A stretch of DNA of 64,000 nt from Ricinus communis (Eukaryota > Streptophyta > Magnoliopsida > Malpighiales > Euphorbiaceae). The translations under genes were made by a program, and so were the position numbers. Positions 13,210 through 25,019 of this stretch are shown here, one piece after another; position 1 is the first letter of the stretch; every line of letters starts with the position of its first letter. The DNA is taken from assembly GCF_019578655.1 (NCBI RefSeq), contig NC_063260.1:29288888-29352887 (forward strand), in the 5' to 3' direction. Under the pieces are notes generated by a model that worked only from the letters and a program-made list of their open reading frames with translations, was not told the origin of the DNA and searched no databases.

Positions 13210-14345
13210 TTATCATTTAACGTGAAGAGCCAATCATAGCCCTTAAACTAATCTTTAGATGTAATTGAGCAATTAATCCTTTAAAAACCTATATTTTAAG
13301 CGCTTTTCCATTGTCAGAGATTTAACGGTATTAAAAAGCCGTTAAATATAACGGAAGTGGCAAAATAGAATGGTACTGTACTTGCATGTACAAAGCTATT
13401 AAGCCTTCTCTTTCTCTAACCTTTCATTTCCTTTTATTTCTTTTTTTCCTTTTTATTTCTAAATAAAACTGTAAAAATTAGTGCAAATCGTCTTCTTCAT
13501 ATGGTTATGGAAAATCTTTACAGTTTTCAATTGCATCAACCATTGATTTTACTGCCATATTGCTTAAGATTATGGTACTGGAAAACCTTTCATAGGGTGT
13601 GTGCACTTCCGAAATAACATTTGATATTATTTGCTCGTGCAACAAGAGAAACAACACTCTTTCAGTATGTTCAAGAAGACCATATTGGCTATTGTGTTTA
13701 TCAGAAACAGCATGACACAAAAACAACTCGTTTTATTTTGGAACAGATCTACAAGCTATAAAACTACAATAATATATCTTGATCGAGTTGCGGCTGAGAT
13801 GAAAACATAACAGACAAGACAGCCAAAAATTTTATTAATCTCTGAAAAATCAACATCCACTCCCAATCAATCGTTACTGGAGCTGAGGAACTTCATTAAC
13901 GGCGCCGATGGAGACCAACTGCAGCAAAGAAGATGGGAAGGAAAAGAAGATGTGATACTTCAGTAGAGGATGAGCTAACTCGTGACTCAGCTGCGATTGC
14001 TACTGCTGCAGTGTTACCGAAGAACGGATAATACATGTGATTTGATTTGTTTGTTGATTCATTGTGAATTTTTTTGGTAATGCTTATCCGTGAGAAAGAA
14101 AAGGAAGAAGAAAAGAAGGGGAAAGAAGGAAAGAAAAGATAAAAAAGATATAAAAAAAAAAAAGAAGGAATAAGGGACGTGCCACCTCAAATAAATATAA
14201 TGGATATTAATTTCATTTTAACTAAATGTAATAGACGTTAATTTCATTTAACAGTAACAGGCCAAAAATACAGATTTATAATAGATTAAATGCTTAATTG
14301 TGCTGAAGACTGGCTTAAAACTAGTTTAAAAGATTAATACACTCT
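13210..14345. mobile_element. Candidate TIR element with non-AT-rich interior (possible Pack-MULE or similar)
   Basis: The left about 165 bp and the reverse complement of the right about 180 bp share an ordered series of short blocks: CTTTAAACTA-like, (GC)A(C)AATTAAnC-TTTAA, GTTAAA or TTAACG blocks, and GGTGGCA or GAAGTGGCA. This suggests long, degenerate terminal inverted repeats. The inside (13480-14060) is less AT-rich than the surroundings. It has short minus-strand frames, one of 73 aa (13505-13726) and one of about 46 aa starting near 14030 (MYYPFFGNTAAVAIAAES). I recognise neither product. Target duplications were not found. Confidence 0.35.
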
Positions 14346-14780
14346 GTCCTATTTGGCTTTCATGCAAGATTAATAATCTCAATTTTTTTATCGAGTTAAA
14401 AAAAAAAAAAAAAAAATCTTACAATTCAATTTCTCTTGGGTTCTCGTCAAATCCCAGAAATTTTAAATAATCTTACAAGACTCAAAAATATCCAAAAAAA
14501 AGCCCATTTTGCTGCGATCCAAATCGTACTCTCACAACAGCAGATGCAAATAGGATAGCAATTAAATAGAACAGCTCTGTTAAACAAAAATTGCTCAAAC
14601 GAAATTTGATTGAACATTCTAGTACACACAATTCATTTAAGCCATTTTCAAAATCACTAAAAGGCTACCATAGAAGATCAAAAGTTGCACACAAAAATTT
14701 GTTCCTGTTTGACAAATATCATGAAATCCACGATAACAATGATCAAGAGCTACAGAGACATGCTATTCCTCATAGCCTAA

Positions 14781-16689
14781 TCAATGTTCACCAGGCATGC
14801 TCTTAATGATATCAGAATCACCTGAAAAGTTTCCAATAAACTCACAATCAGAACAATATTTTGTAAAATAAATTATAATAGATAAGATTCAAAAAAGAAA
14901 AAAAAATCAATACCTGGATCAATAATGCTGAGGCAGCACACTCTGTAATATTTTCCACAGGCAGTACCCAAGTCCACATTGTCTGAAATAATAATGGACC
15001 CGGTTAATAAGGGAAATCTTTTAAAAGAAAACAATAAATAGGAACTAAATTAGAACATGATCAACAAAAAGTTTAGATCATCTCCTTGTCAAGTCAAAGC
15101 AATCAACAGATTAGAGCAGAAGAAAAACTTACACAAGCAAAACTGTAAAGTATAGTTGCCATGAAAGCATTGTATGCATGAATAATAGAAGGGAGATCAA
15201 TGCAACACGTTTGATGGGGTACTACCAGCATACCAAACAAACACAAAATACAAACCAACACCTAACCATACATGTAAATTGGATGCTATTTACATTCACG
15301 ACCACTCGCAGTTTCTCATAATATGCATGCAACAGATAGGCTTAATTTTTGAGCAGACAGACTTTTCAAACAGAATCGGATAGCTCATGATGGATACAAG
15401 ACAATGTATTTATAAAAAAACAAACACCTAGCACAAATTTTTCACAATCTTGACAACCAAAATAGACAAATTTAATCCAAATTGATTGATTCAAAAGAAT
15501 TAGGCGAAGTGTTTGTTCCTGAACGAAAGAGGAATATTCTTCGCATCTCGAAATTCAAAGAAAGTCATCAACAATATTGTACATGAACCCAAAACTACAT
15601 GCATGGTCAATCAGTTATTAGTATGTGACACTGAAGTTGAATGATGTACTTGAGAAAATTTTCAAAATAAAGTTCCACTGAGAAAACACAATTAAATGCC
15701 AACTAACACCAAGAGTTATGCAAAGTAGGTACTGAAACTCAAAGACGCATCCAAATATATAAATAGCTATTCAAACTAATTAGAAGGGTCCTAAACAGAG
15801 GACCACTCTTGTCTGATTCATTGAAAAAAAATTGAACAACAGAATTGATATGGGACAAGAACAATCATTTAATATAATGCAAAAGGCTTCCTTGGTTTAT
15901 TAATAAGGCATCCGAATCATAAAACAAAAGAAACATATGGTGTAGTAGCATAGGAAAGAAACTTACTGCCGTTGTAGTGGTGAACGCCAACCTTTGCCAA
16001 CATTGCATAGTACTCTATCTCAGACTTTCTAAGAGGAGGGCAGTTGTTAGCAATGATAACGAGCTTCCCTGCAAACATATACACAGTTTGCTTCATTGAT
16101 TTGCAAGTCACAAAATTTAAGTAAGAAGCTATAGCAATATAGATGACCAAAACATTTTCATAAAATACAAAATTACAGAGTAAATGAACCTGAATGCACT
16201 TAAAAGAGGCCAGTATTTTACCAATCCTATAAGATATTCATTTGCTCAAAATCATAATCTTTTTACTAAGACTACAAGTCTAATGGCATCTCACTAACTA
16301 ATAATAGCAAATAAATCCAGATAAATAAGTATTTCATGAATTGAGAAAACTGGGTATATTTACATTTAACATTCTAATAATGAATTAAAGCAGCAGGAAT
16401 TAAATGATCAATTCTCTTATAAAATAAACACAAAAACAGAATAAGCTAAAAAGAAGGAACCTTTAGAACTCCTAAGAGATTTGAGAACAGTCTTGTAACC
16501 CAATGTGTATTTCCCACTCTTCATAACCAAAGCCAGCCTGTTGTTGATACTCTCATGTGTCTTCTTCTGCAGTAAGAATAATAGTAATTCATCAGCAAAT
16601 TAAAATCTTAAGAACCAAATTCAAAAAATTTGAAATCGCACGAAAGAGAGAGATTAAAGATTTTTTACTGTCTTCTTGGCGACCACCAT
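14781..16689 (-). CDS. RPL30: Cytosolic 60S ribosomal protein L30 (eL30)
   Basis: Five coding exons on the minus strand: 16669-16689, 16461-16566, 15967-16068, 14914-14982 and 14781-14821. Borders are GT-AG and phases are consistent; the product is 112 residues, the normal length for plant eL30. It begins [20 protein letters not shown] and carries [60 protein letters not shown], and ends [12 protein letters not shown]. The only difference worth noting is the V at position 3, where I remember T in Arabidopsis. The tiny seven-codon first exon is typical of ribosomal protein genes. It is a structural protein of the large ribosomal subunit and binds rRNA. Coding is intact, so it is likely expressed. 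Confidence 0.97.
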
Positions 16690-16750
16690 GGTTGCTGCCG
16701 ACTCGAGGGAAACCAGAGAAGCTCAAAATGTTCACTCACTACTGCGAAAG

Positions 16751-16845
16751 AAACCCTAAAACTGCCAAATGATGCGCATTTATAAAGGCCACCCAATTTA
16801 GGGTTTTGTTAGGCTCTTGTTTGGGTATTGGAGTATGGTGCACGT
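16751..16845 (-). promoter_or_regulatory. RPL30 core promoter: two telo-boxes, TATA, upstream G-box
   Basis: AAACCCTAA occurs at 16751-16759 (plus orientation), and its reverse, TTAGGGTTT, at 16798-16806. These telo-boxes are a hallmark of plant ribosomal protein gene promoters. A TATA-like TTTATAAATG on the minus strand covers about 16777-16786, roughly 90-100 bp before the ATG. A CACGTG core lies near 16840. Function is inferred from motif and position only. Confidence 0.65.
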
Positions 16846-17220
16846 GACTCTGATGAATTTATTCTTGACCCGGTTATATATATCGTTGTTTTGGATAAGC
16901 TTGAGGAGAAAGTGATTATTAATTTATTATTGTGACAAATAATTAAAGAACTTATTTTGTCCACCCTCTTCAAATCCCCACAAAGTTAATTATGTTAAAA
17001 CTTTGATTGTGTAGCTTAATCTTCACCTCATGAACTAACAAGTATGATAAAAATTAATTTAGAATTAGTTTATGGAGTATTATATAATTATTGCTCTTAT
17101 TTTAATAATAAATATAAATTATTCATATTAAATTAAGTTTTTATTTAAATATATATATATATATATAATTAATTTAAATTTAATAATATATAAAATATAT
17201 ACTTTATTATAAGAATTTAT

Positions 17221-17700
17221 GCATTTAGCAACGGAAAGTTGTCGTCGCTATATAGCGATAAAACAACGACGGATTAGCGATATGGTGTGTGGATATCAAT
17301 TTGGCAACATATATTTAGCCACGGAAACTATGTCATCGCTGGCAATGGCGCCAAATTTTGACACATAATGTGGCGATGGATTAGCAGTGGAATATAGCGA
17401 CGAGGAGCACGCCATCGCTAAAATATTAACGTCAAACTGATGGAAAAATTTAGCGCTTTTTCTTTTTGTTAGCAATGGAAGAAGTCGTCGCTAAGCTAGT
17501 AGAGATAATGACGGTCTTCCTTCTCGTATTTATAAGTACCAAATAGTGATGGTTGTTGTCGTTGCTAAGTGTATCTTAGAATGCTTATATGCCACCATAT
17601 AGGTTAGCGACGACTGGCGTTCGTTGCTAACTCTAAATGACAGTATTTTTTATGACTTAACATTTGGTGACGAATGACGTCCGTCGATAATTCTGTTTAA
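17221..17700. repeat. Left subterminal repeat array of the CACTA element
   Basis: At least ten short copies in both orientations of a motif like TTAGCGACGG or GTCGTCGCTA (for example at 17226, 17264, 17484 and 17603). Such arrays are the transposase binding sites in CACTA elements. The C-rich stretch after it (17740-17960) could be the old transposase promoter or leader. Confidence 0.75.
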
Positions 17701-18956
17701 TAAGACGATGACATTTTGTTATGGTTTTTAAAATAGCACAGCCCCCTCTCTTTCTCTTTTTTCTCTCTTCCTCCCTCTCTCCTCCTTCAATGGTTGTCAT
17801 CCTCCCACTCCTCCCTCCCTTCCCTAGCATCGCCACTTCCCCAGTGCCGCCGCTTTCACCCATATAGGTTTCTTTCCTTTTTTTTCTATATTTTTATATT
17901 TTTTTAATCTTCTCATCCGCCGCCGCTTTTCCAGCCCCTCCACCGCCATTGTCTTCTCCCCTCTCTCTCTCTTGTGACATGTAAGCTTTAATTTTTGTTA
18001 TTAAATTATTACATTTTTATTATTTTAGTTATGTAAATTGGTTTATATATTAATTATTTAATTTTAAAGTTAAAAAAAGAAATTTAAAAAATTATATTTA
18101 ATTTAAATTCAAATTTTAAATATTAGATAAAAAAATATTAGGTGAAGGAAATTTTTTAATTTTATGTTTATATTAATTTAGTTTAATTTATCTTTTTAAT
18201 TTATGTATATAAAATTTATGTTAATTTAGTTTGATTTACTTTTGCACTTTTTTTTTTTACATTAATTGTTTTTTTTTACTTTATTTTTTCTGTTAAAATT
18301 TTTAGTTTATATATAAAAAATTAGGTGAAATTTATTAAATAATTTTTTTATTATATTTAATCTAATTATATTTTTATTAGTTTTAGGTTTGATTTTTACA
18401 AGTTATGTTATTATTTTTTTTTAATGTGCAATTTAATTTATATTTATTGACTTAAGTTTATGTTAATGTAATTTAATTATACTTTTTAAGTTTTAGGTTT
18501 AATTTTTATAATGTATGTTATGATCAATATTTGTTGAATTTATTATTATTTAATTTAAGGTGTATTTTTTATTATAATTTCTATTAATTATTTCTTATTA
18601 GTTTAATTATTTAATTATAATTTTTTAGTTGTGAATTTATTTTTATATAATTTTTGTTATTATAAATATTTATTTTTTATATTCATATGTATTTATGCAT
18701 CTTTTCAAATTTTTTTCGGTAGAAGACATATACTGGGATTAATAAGCAGTATACGCATTCATTTTTATAATTTATCTAATAAGTTAATAAATAGATTGGT
18801 ATATTCAATTGTAATTTTTATTGTGTTCGTGGCTATATAATAGAAATTTATATGTATGTTTAAATTAGTGATATTACATTTATGACAAACATGTTAAATG
18901 TGTTGTGGATGTGTACTGTGTTTATTACCATATTTGAAATTTTTTTACTTAGAAAT

Positions 18957-19024
18957 TGGACTCGTTTTACGGGTGGTATGTCCATATTATAAGGGAGATT
19001 CTGCCGAAATTTCAGTAGAATTTT
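18957..19024 (-). repeat. Old LTR-related fragment, about 80% like part of the solo LTR
   Basis: ATGTCCATATT, TTCTGCCGAA and GTAGAATTT occur here in the same order and spacing as in the reverse complement of 21107-21175 inside the solo LTR. Orientation is thus opposite to the LTR as written on the plus strand. A weaker third copy of the central motif (GAGGGAAATACTGCCAAAATTTCT) is at about 19440. These are either pieces of an older related LTR or a shared element sequence. Confidence 0.6.
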
Positions 19025-19718
19025 AAGGGTAAAAAAATATCATGTAAATTAGAAATTAAAATTTATATGAAAATATAATTAATAACTAACTTAGTAATTT
19101 TATTATTTATTGGAATAAAATAATATCTTAAAAAGGTGATTAAAATATATAAGAAGTATTAAAAATATAATTAAATTTTAAAAAATCTAATAACGACAGG
19201 GATTGTAGAATATCCATATGAATGAGAAACTGTAGATTGTTATTCAGCGTCTTTCTCATTAGAGGTGAGAGGTCACTGAATTATCCAGTGTGGACAGTTC
19301 GGAAATGTGTTACCCGTAAAAAGATCGTTTGACGTTTATCTGTTTCATATGTAGATTAATCGACAGTATACTATTTTGTTCTTTATGTGCACGTTGGAAT
19401 ATGTGATTACTCATATTCCATTTTATGCACTTGAAGAACTTGAGGGAAATACTGCCAAAATTTCTACAAACATGCGGATAACGTTAAACAGTTAAATGGA
19501 CGATACATTTCTAAATGGCATAGGTGCCCACTTTTGAATTGAACACATGAGTTACAAGGATGTAAAAATCGAAATAAACAATAAGTAATTTTTAATTAAA
19601 TTATGTCAAATGGTAAGAGATAAAAATGAATTCAGATCGTCAATGGATGTATTATAGGTTTACGAAGGGCGTTCTAAACCAAGATTTTTTGGATGGCTTG
19701 GAGGAGTCTATTCATTTT

Positions 19719-22518
19719 TGTCACGACCCTGTCTGTGGGCTCGTGACCGGCACTAGGGAATGGGTAGGCTAAGGCCACCGAAACCCGTAGTAAGCATAAC
19801 ATTCACTGACTTAAATAAATCTCATCTCAAATTTTACTAGTAACAATGCCACAAATATCTCAATAATTAAATTTTACATAACTAATTCGGTCTGCCAGAA
19901 GAATTTGGCGAGACCCGAAACTCAGAAAATTTACAACTGATACATCTACTATTACTACTGCGGAGAATCTAAGATTTTACAAATTAACATACCAAATCGA
20001 ATACACCACCCGATGATGAAGGAGTTGGGTTACTGAGTAAAAGTCGCGAGAGGACTAACAGTCACGAATCTGAAAAACAGTAAAAATGAGACTGTCAATC
20101 TCGAGAGTGAGTTAAAATAAAATAATCTGGGGACTATTGCATTCTTCTCAGAAAATATAGATTATTCAAATCAGTATATCAAACCATGCACGTAAATATA
20201 AATCACATCATAATCAAATACCATAATAAATAAATAAATAAAAATATATTTCTACTTTTATGTGACGAGTGGCTCAGTAGAACCCTAACCCCAAATTCTA
20301 GTAGTCATTTTGGCTCTCTTAATCCAATAAGACCGGCGCCCAGAGAGCAATGCTCGACCAGGGACTTTATCCTCTGGTCACTTAAGTATCCAAATAAGCC
20401 GGCGCCCAGAGAGCAATGCTTGACCAGGGACCTTTACTCCGGCATCTCATTCCAATAGGACTGGCGCCCAGAGAGCGAAGCTCGATCAGGGTCCTTTACA
20501 CCGACATCTCACTCAAATTAGCCTAGAGAGCCATGCTCGACCAGGGCGAACTCATAAAAATCTTATTACCCATCCATGATCATTACTGGTGCGCACGCGG
20601 TCCTGATGTAACCCATCAGGTGGCATGTTCTATGAAAGCCACATCTCCAAATTGAAATCATCACATTTAATAAATATTATTGTCTAATGAAATCATCCAA
20701 CACATATCGAAGTAAAGATTAAACATTTAGGGTAGCACAATGTGCAATTCGTGAGGGGAAATAATAACGTTTGTATTATTATAACGTTACTAATAATGAT
20801 ATTTATATTATCTCAATAATTAATAATCAAGTGAAATTATTTATATTGCGATACTAACAATCATATCAAGCATAAATTCTAAAATAGCATATTCAACTCA
20901 AACTTAACAATAGTGCAATGATTAAATGACTTTAACTCACAGGATTGGGCGACCTCCTAGCTCTGCTCCGGTGCCTCGGTTGGAGCGAGCCGAACAGACA
21001 GATCATCTAATCACGGAAAATAATTTATCAAAATGCTGAAACAATCGATCATTAATCCTAGGTCTAAACTCCTAGGACTGACTGTCTAAGACTCTCGACT
21101 CGGGTAAATTCTACAGAAAATTCGGCAGAACCTCCCCTACAATATGGACATTTACCCCCCGTATAACAGGTCCAGGACCTGCTAGAAAAATGCTACAAAG
21201 ATACAACAATTCAAAACAACAGGATTCGGGTCCCCAGACTTCACATTTTTCCCGACTTCGCTACATAGCACAAAACACGAGGCAGGCAAACTGACAAACA
21301 ATTATTTTTGACTCACAATATCATCAAATACTCAACACAATCAATAGATAAAAATTTAAAATCAAAGGATTTCCAAGATCAACGGCCAGAGAAAATTACA
21401 GAGACGCTCGATTGCTCGGCGATGACGATCCCCACTTCTGATTTTCCGATCTGACTTCCGATCTGACACCCGATCACCCAGAGAGATTTTCGGACGATCA
21501 CGACCGTCGATTCGCAAACAAAGCCCGATCGCCACGAAACCGGTGCCATTGGGAAGCTTGAGCTGAGGAGAGTCGGGATACATCGTCCGATCATCCATAG
21601 CTCGCCGGAGCTCGCCATAAAAACTAAAAAACGCCGGCTGCCCCCCAAAACTTCACTTTGCCGGATCTCGCAATTCCGGCCACCACATCGAAAGAGAGGA
21701 GGAGCCGATCGCCATCCGACTGCTAACTCACGACCGGCCGCCTCTTCCGCTGGCCGCCACCGACGCCCGCACGCCTCTCTCTTCCGACACTCCCTTTCCC
21801 CGACAATTCTCTCCTCTTCCTTTCTTCTATATCGACATTTGACCCTGAACGTTTCCTTATTACAATTTGGTCCCTCAACTTTCTTAATTACTTATAATTT
21901 TATCCTGCAGAATTTTCAATTAACCCCCAAACTTCTTTTTAGTCTTTCAATTAAGCCTTTAACTAATTAATTTGGGCGAAATTAGAATTATTGAAGATAC
22001 ACAATTACATAAATACCCCTGACAGACATACTCATTTACAAAAAATACCAAACTCATAAATTTTCATTAAAACCCCATAAAAATAAAATTATACTTTCAA
22101 TCCTTATTCCAAAATAAATTTCCAATTTAGTCCTAACATAAAATTAATTTAAATAATAAATTTTCAACTTAAAATTTAATACCACTAATCAATTAAAATA
22201 CCAATTTTCTCAAAATTCTTTTATAAAAACATCCCTTATAATTTCTACCATAATTTTTCCAATATATAATTTTATTTATACATATACATATACATTGGGG
22301 GAAAATTAGAATAACCAAAAATATATTCTACCCTTCAGATAATTTACTTAATTAATTCTTAAAATTTCAACTAATTAGGTATAGAAAAAGTAATTCATTC
22401 AATTGACTAATATTAAAATTTCCATTAAATCTTTTCAAATTAAACCAAATAAAAATAAAGCTAAAATTAACTTAAATAGAAACTCATTATTAAATATATA
22501 AAAATTCCGGGTATTACA
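19719..22518 (-). mobile_element. Solo LTR (2.8 kb) inserted in the CACTA transposase pseudogene
   Basis: The insert starts TGTCACGACC and ends GGGTATTACA, so it has the TG...CA ends of an LTR. It is flanked on both sides by ATTTT (19714-19718 and 22519-22523), a perfect 5-bp target duplication. Removing insert plus one duplication restores the transposase frame across the site. No second LTR, primer-binding site, gag or pol is present. It is therefore a solo LTR left by recombination between two LTRs. The minus orientation is preferred because TGTAATACCC looks like a plant gypsy LTR start; this is not proven. It has a C/G-richer part (21380-21830) and a tandem repeat block. Confidence 0.85.
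20335..20550. repeat. Tandem repeats inside the solo LTR (about 3.5 copies of 58-66 bp)
   Basis: Copies start at 20335, 20401 and 20463, each with GGCGCCCAGAGAGC followed by CTCGACCAGGG-like sequence. A fourth, shortened copy starts at about 20521 and lacks GGCGCCC. The copies differ by several bases and by length of the spacer. Confidence 0.85.
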
Positions 22519-24002
22519 ATTTTACCTTTAATCAACCTAGACACATGGATAAGAACAAGATTAGTTGTCCATGTAATCACTGAAAGTGTCAAAACAGGCT
22601 TTCCATGATCAAGATACAGTCAAATACCATATGGCAAAGTATGGATTTGTACCTAGCTATTATATGTGGACAGTATTAAGATGAAATGATAATTAGGGTT
22701 GACAATGTTTCCGAAGTCTGTGGTAGAGAAGAATCATCTAATCCGTATCAGACGAGGGTTATGGATGCAACGGGTCCTAAGTTTAATGTAGATGACATGG
22801 AGAATCCCTCTAATGCTAAGGCACAAAGGTTTTATGACATGCTAAAGGCAGCAAACAAGTGATTACTGTTAATATTTTTATTGTTTTGTTTGTTTTTACA
22901 GGACCAGCTCCGACCTACTTGGGATAGGAAAGCAACCAAAAGATACCATGACATGGTATCCAGCTCAAAGAGGAGCGGGATGCAGCCTCGATCTATCGTA
23001 GAGGACACTTGGACCTACTGGATAGACTACTCGAAGAGGCTCGAGGTGAAGGCAGCCGTTGAGACCCACAATAAGAACCGTCTTAGCGAGGTTGCTGGCT
23101 CGGGTATAGGCCCTGCTCCTCACACTATTTGATCGAGGTCGGCCATTGACCACTGGCGGGCACTAGTAAGAATGAAAATTATTTACTTTATTTATAAGAA
23201 TTAATTAAATTTATAATAGATAATAATGATCTTTAATCTAACCATCTTTTTTTGTTTGGGCTAAGGAGTTAGGTCGCGAGCCTACTGTCTTTGAGCTATT
23301 CAACTGGTTGCACTGCAAGACTGACAACTAGTTTATTGACAGTAAGTCCCATCATATTGTTGTAAGTTACTTATAACATATTAAAAAAATTCAATTAATA
23401 TTCCTACTATTTCAATTTAATATGATAATTAATTTTAATTTATGTCTATTACAGGATATTGTTGAGGCACGGGCAGCTACTGCATCTCAGCTCGATGCGA
23501 GTTCTTCTAATCTTCCGCTGGTTGACATGTTGCAACTGTCGGATATAGCCGGGCTCGAGGTGCCCACCTTCACCCAGCCCCGCAACTCCAACAACATTGC
23601 CTCTAATCGCTCGCAAGAGGCGCTCAGACTCGAGATACGAGCGGAGCTAGATCAGGAGTGCGACGCCCGCATAGCAGATCTCGAGCGGACAATGCAGCAC
23701 ATGGTTCACATGTTTGCTGTTGGCTTCATTCCACCACTTACACCTACTTCAGCCAAAACGTCTGCGACTGCTACCCTAAATCTTCCAGCTCACAACCACA
23801 ATCAACTTCCTCGTCAATTACCTCATATTAGAGATTTTTTCTATTTATACTTTACTTTATTATTTTTTATATAATATTTTAACTTTGCATTTTTTGTATA
23901 TAATTATTTTTATTTTTTAATTTCACTTTCTTATTTCTATTTTAGTTTTTAAAATATGCTAATTAATTTAAAAATACTCATTAATTTTTTAAAAAAATTA
24001 GT

Positions 24003-24458
24003 TCATGCATTTAGCAACGGCTATAAATATATATTTTTAAAATATAAAAAAAGCGACGGGTTACCAACGACCCCTAATATTAAAAAAATAAAAAAGCTTA
24101 CCAATGGATTAACGACGGATATTAAAAATAAATTTACACATTAGCAATAATATAGCCAAGGCCATTTACCGACAGCATACCGATGGATTTTTTCTTGACA
24201 ATTTCATGACGAAAATATCCGCTGGTAAAATGATGCCATGACGCCTTTCTGCCTACGCCTTTATCGACATTTGACTTTGATTATGGCGACAGCAGTTGTC
24301 ATCGCCACATATACCAACAAGTAATGTAGGTGTCATTAGAGATGTAGCAATGCCTTTTTTAGCGAGGCTCGTCATCCGTCGGTAAAATATTTTAGCAACG
24401 GATTTAGCACATACACCAACGGATTTGTCCGTTGCTAAACATTGTTTATTTTGTAGTA
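24003..24458. repeat. Right subterminal repeat array and terminus of the CACTA element
   Basis: Repeats such as CATTTAGCAACGG (24006), AGCGACGGGTTACC, TTAACGACGG and CAACGGATTTGTCCGTTG (24417-24434, an inverted pair) run up to the TTTTGTAGTA end. They match the left array in type. Confidence 0.75.
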
Positions 24459-25010
24459 CTTGATATGTCATGGAAAATGAGGACTGTTTATTAGGTACTT
24501 AATATTAAGACTATACTTGATATTTTTGAAATTAAGATTTCTTATATATGTGGAAAATGAACTCATTAGTTAATATCTTATTTTTAAAATATTAAAAATT
24601 ATTATTTAATTGTAAAGAATATATTAACTAATGTTTTAATATAATAACTTAAATAAAAACTATTATTTAAGAATATAAAATTAAAGTTAAATTATGTGTT
24701 AAAAATAAATGTATATATAAATTTTCTTTATGTGTTAAAAGTTTTTATTCGATATATATATATATATACACTAAAGTATATATTTTTTTTAAAAATTAAC
24801 TACTGCTTTATTTATATAAATTATGAATACTTATTCATATCATATATGACAAAAAGTAGGTATTAAAACTGTAAAAAGGAAAAAAAAAAAAAAAGAGAGA
24901 GTAGGTGTTAGAGTTTTAAAAAGAACAAGAGTAAAAAAAAGAGAATGAAATCAAATGCTGGGTTTGGTACAATTTTACTTTTTTTGCACTTCTTTCACAG
25001 GTCAAAAAAA
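24459..25010. other. AT-rich spacer right of the CACTA element
   Basis: No gene or recognisable element. Contains short (TA)n and A-runs. Confidence 0.6.
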
Positions 25011-25019
25011 GGCTTGACT

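Larger units (their letters stand above)
19626..23840 (+). pseudogene. CACTA transposase pseudogene (Transpos_assoc domain joined to Transposase_24; catalytic domain missing)
   Basis: An ATG at 19626 opens MNSDRQWMYYRFTKGV...LEESIHF, the start of the transposase-associated domain. After the LTR insertion it resumes at 22524 with NQPRHMDKNKISCPCNH, a TGA, then (frameshift) FHDQDTVKYHMAKYGFVPSY. It continues with NPYQTRVMDATGPKF and NAKAQRFYDMLKAANK, the stretch that in intact TNP2 proteins leads into the DDE catalytic domain. That domain is absent. After an intron-like acceptor at 22900 the frame enters a Transposase_24 region (TWDRKATKRYHDMVSSSKRS, KNRLSEVAGSG), with a stop at 23130 and another at 23331. 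Its last exon is about 23455-23830. Clearly dead: frameshifts, stops, an insertion and a deleted core. Confidence 0.8.
17190..24458 (+). mobile_element. Decayed CACTA (En/Spm) DNA transposon, internally deleted and carrying a solo LTR
   Basis: The right end reads TTTATTTTGTAGTA (24445-24458), which is the inverse of a CACTACAAAATAAA-type CACTA terminus with one base changed. Both ends are full of short subterminal repeats of the TTAGCAACGG or AGCGACGG kind. The left terminus is blurred; it is placed near 17190 because the subterminal repeats start at 17222 after a short AAGAATTTATGC stretch. The inside has a CACTA-type transposase pseudogene. About 4.5 kb belongs to the element after removing the 2.8-kb LTR insertion. 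It cannot move on its own. Confidence 0.8.

Noticed and set aside
13505..13726. 73-aa minus-strand frame
   Set aside because: Composition is not absurd, but I recognise no family, and it lies in the suspected TIR element.
14983..15966. Intronic snoRNA in RPL30 (plant ribosomal protein introns sometimes host them)
   Set aside because: One TGATGA-like C box near 15570 on the minus strand, but no D box at a sensible distance.
17657..17863. 68-aa frame on the minus strand
   Set aside because: Low-complexity Gly/Glu/Arg product of the C/T-rich strand, inside the CACTA element.
21362..21648. Overlapping 78- and 89-aa minus-strand frames in G/C-richer DNA
   Set aside because: They lie inside the solo LTR, with no known domain and no splice context.
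19719..22518. A complete LTR retrotransposon
   Set aside because: No repeated ends inside the insert and no gag, pol or primer-binding site; a solo LTR explains it better.
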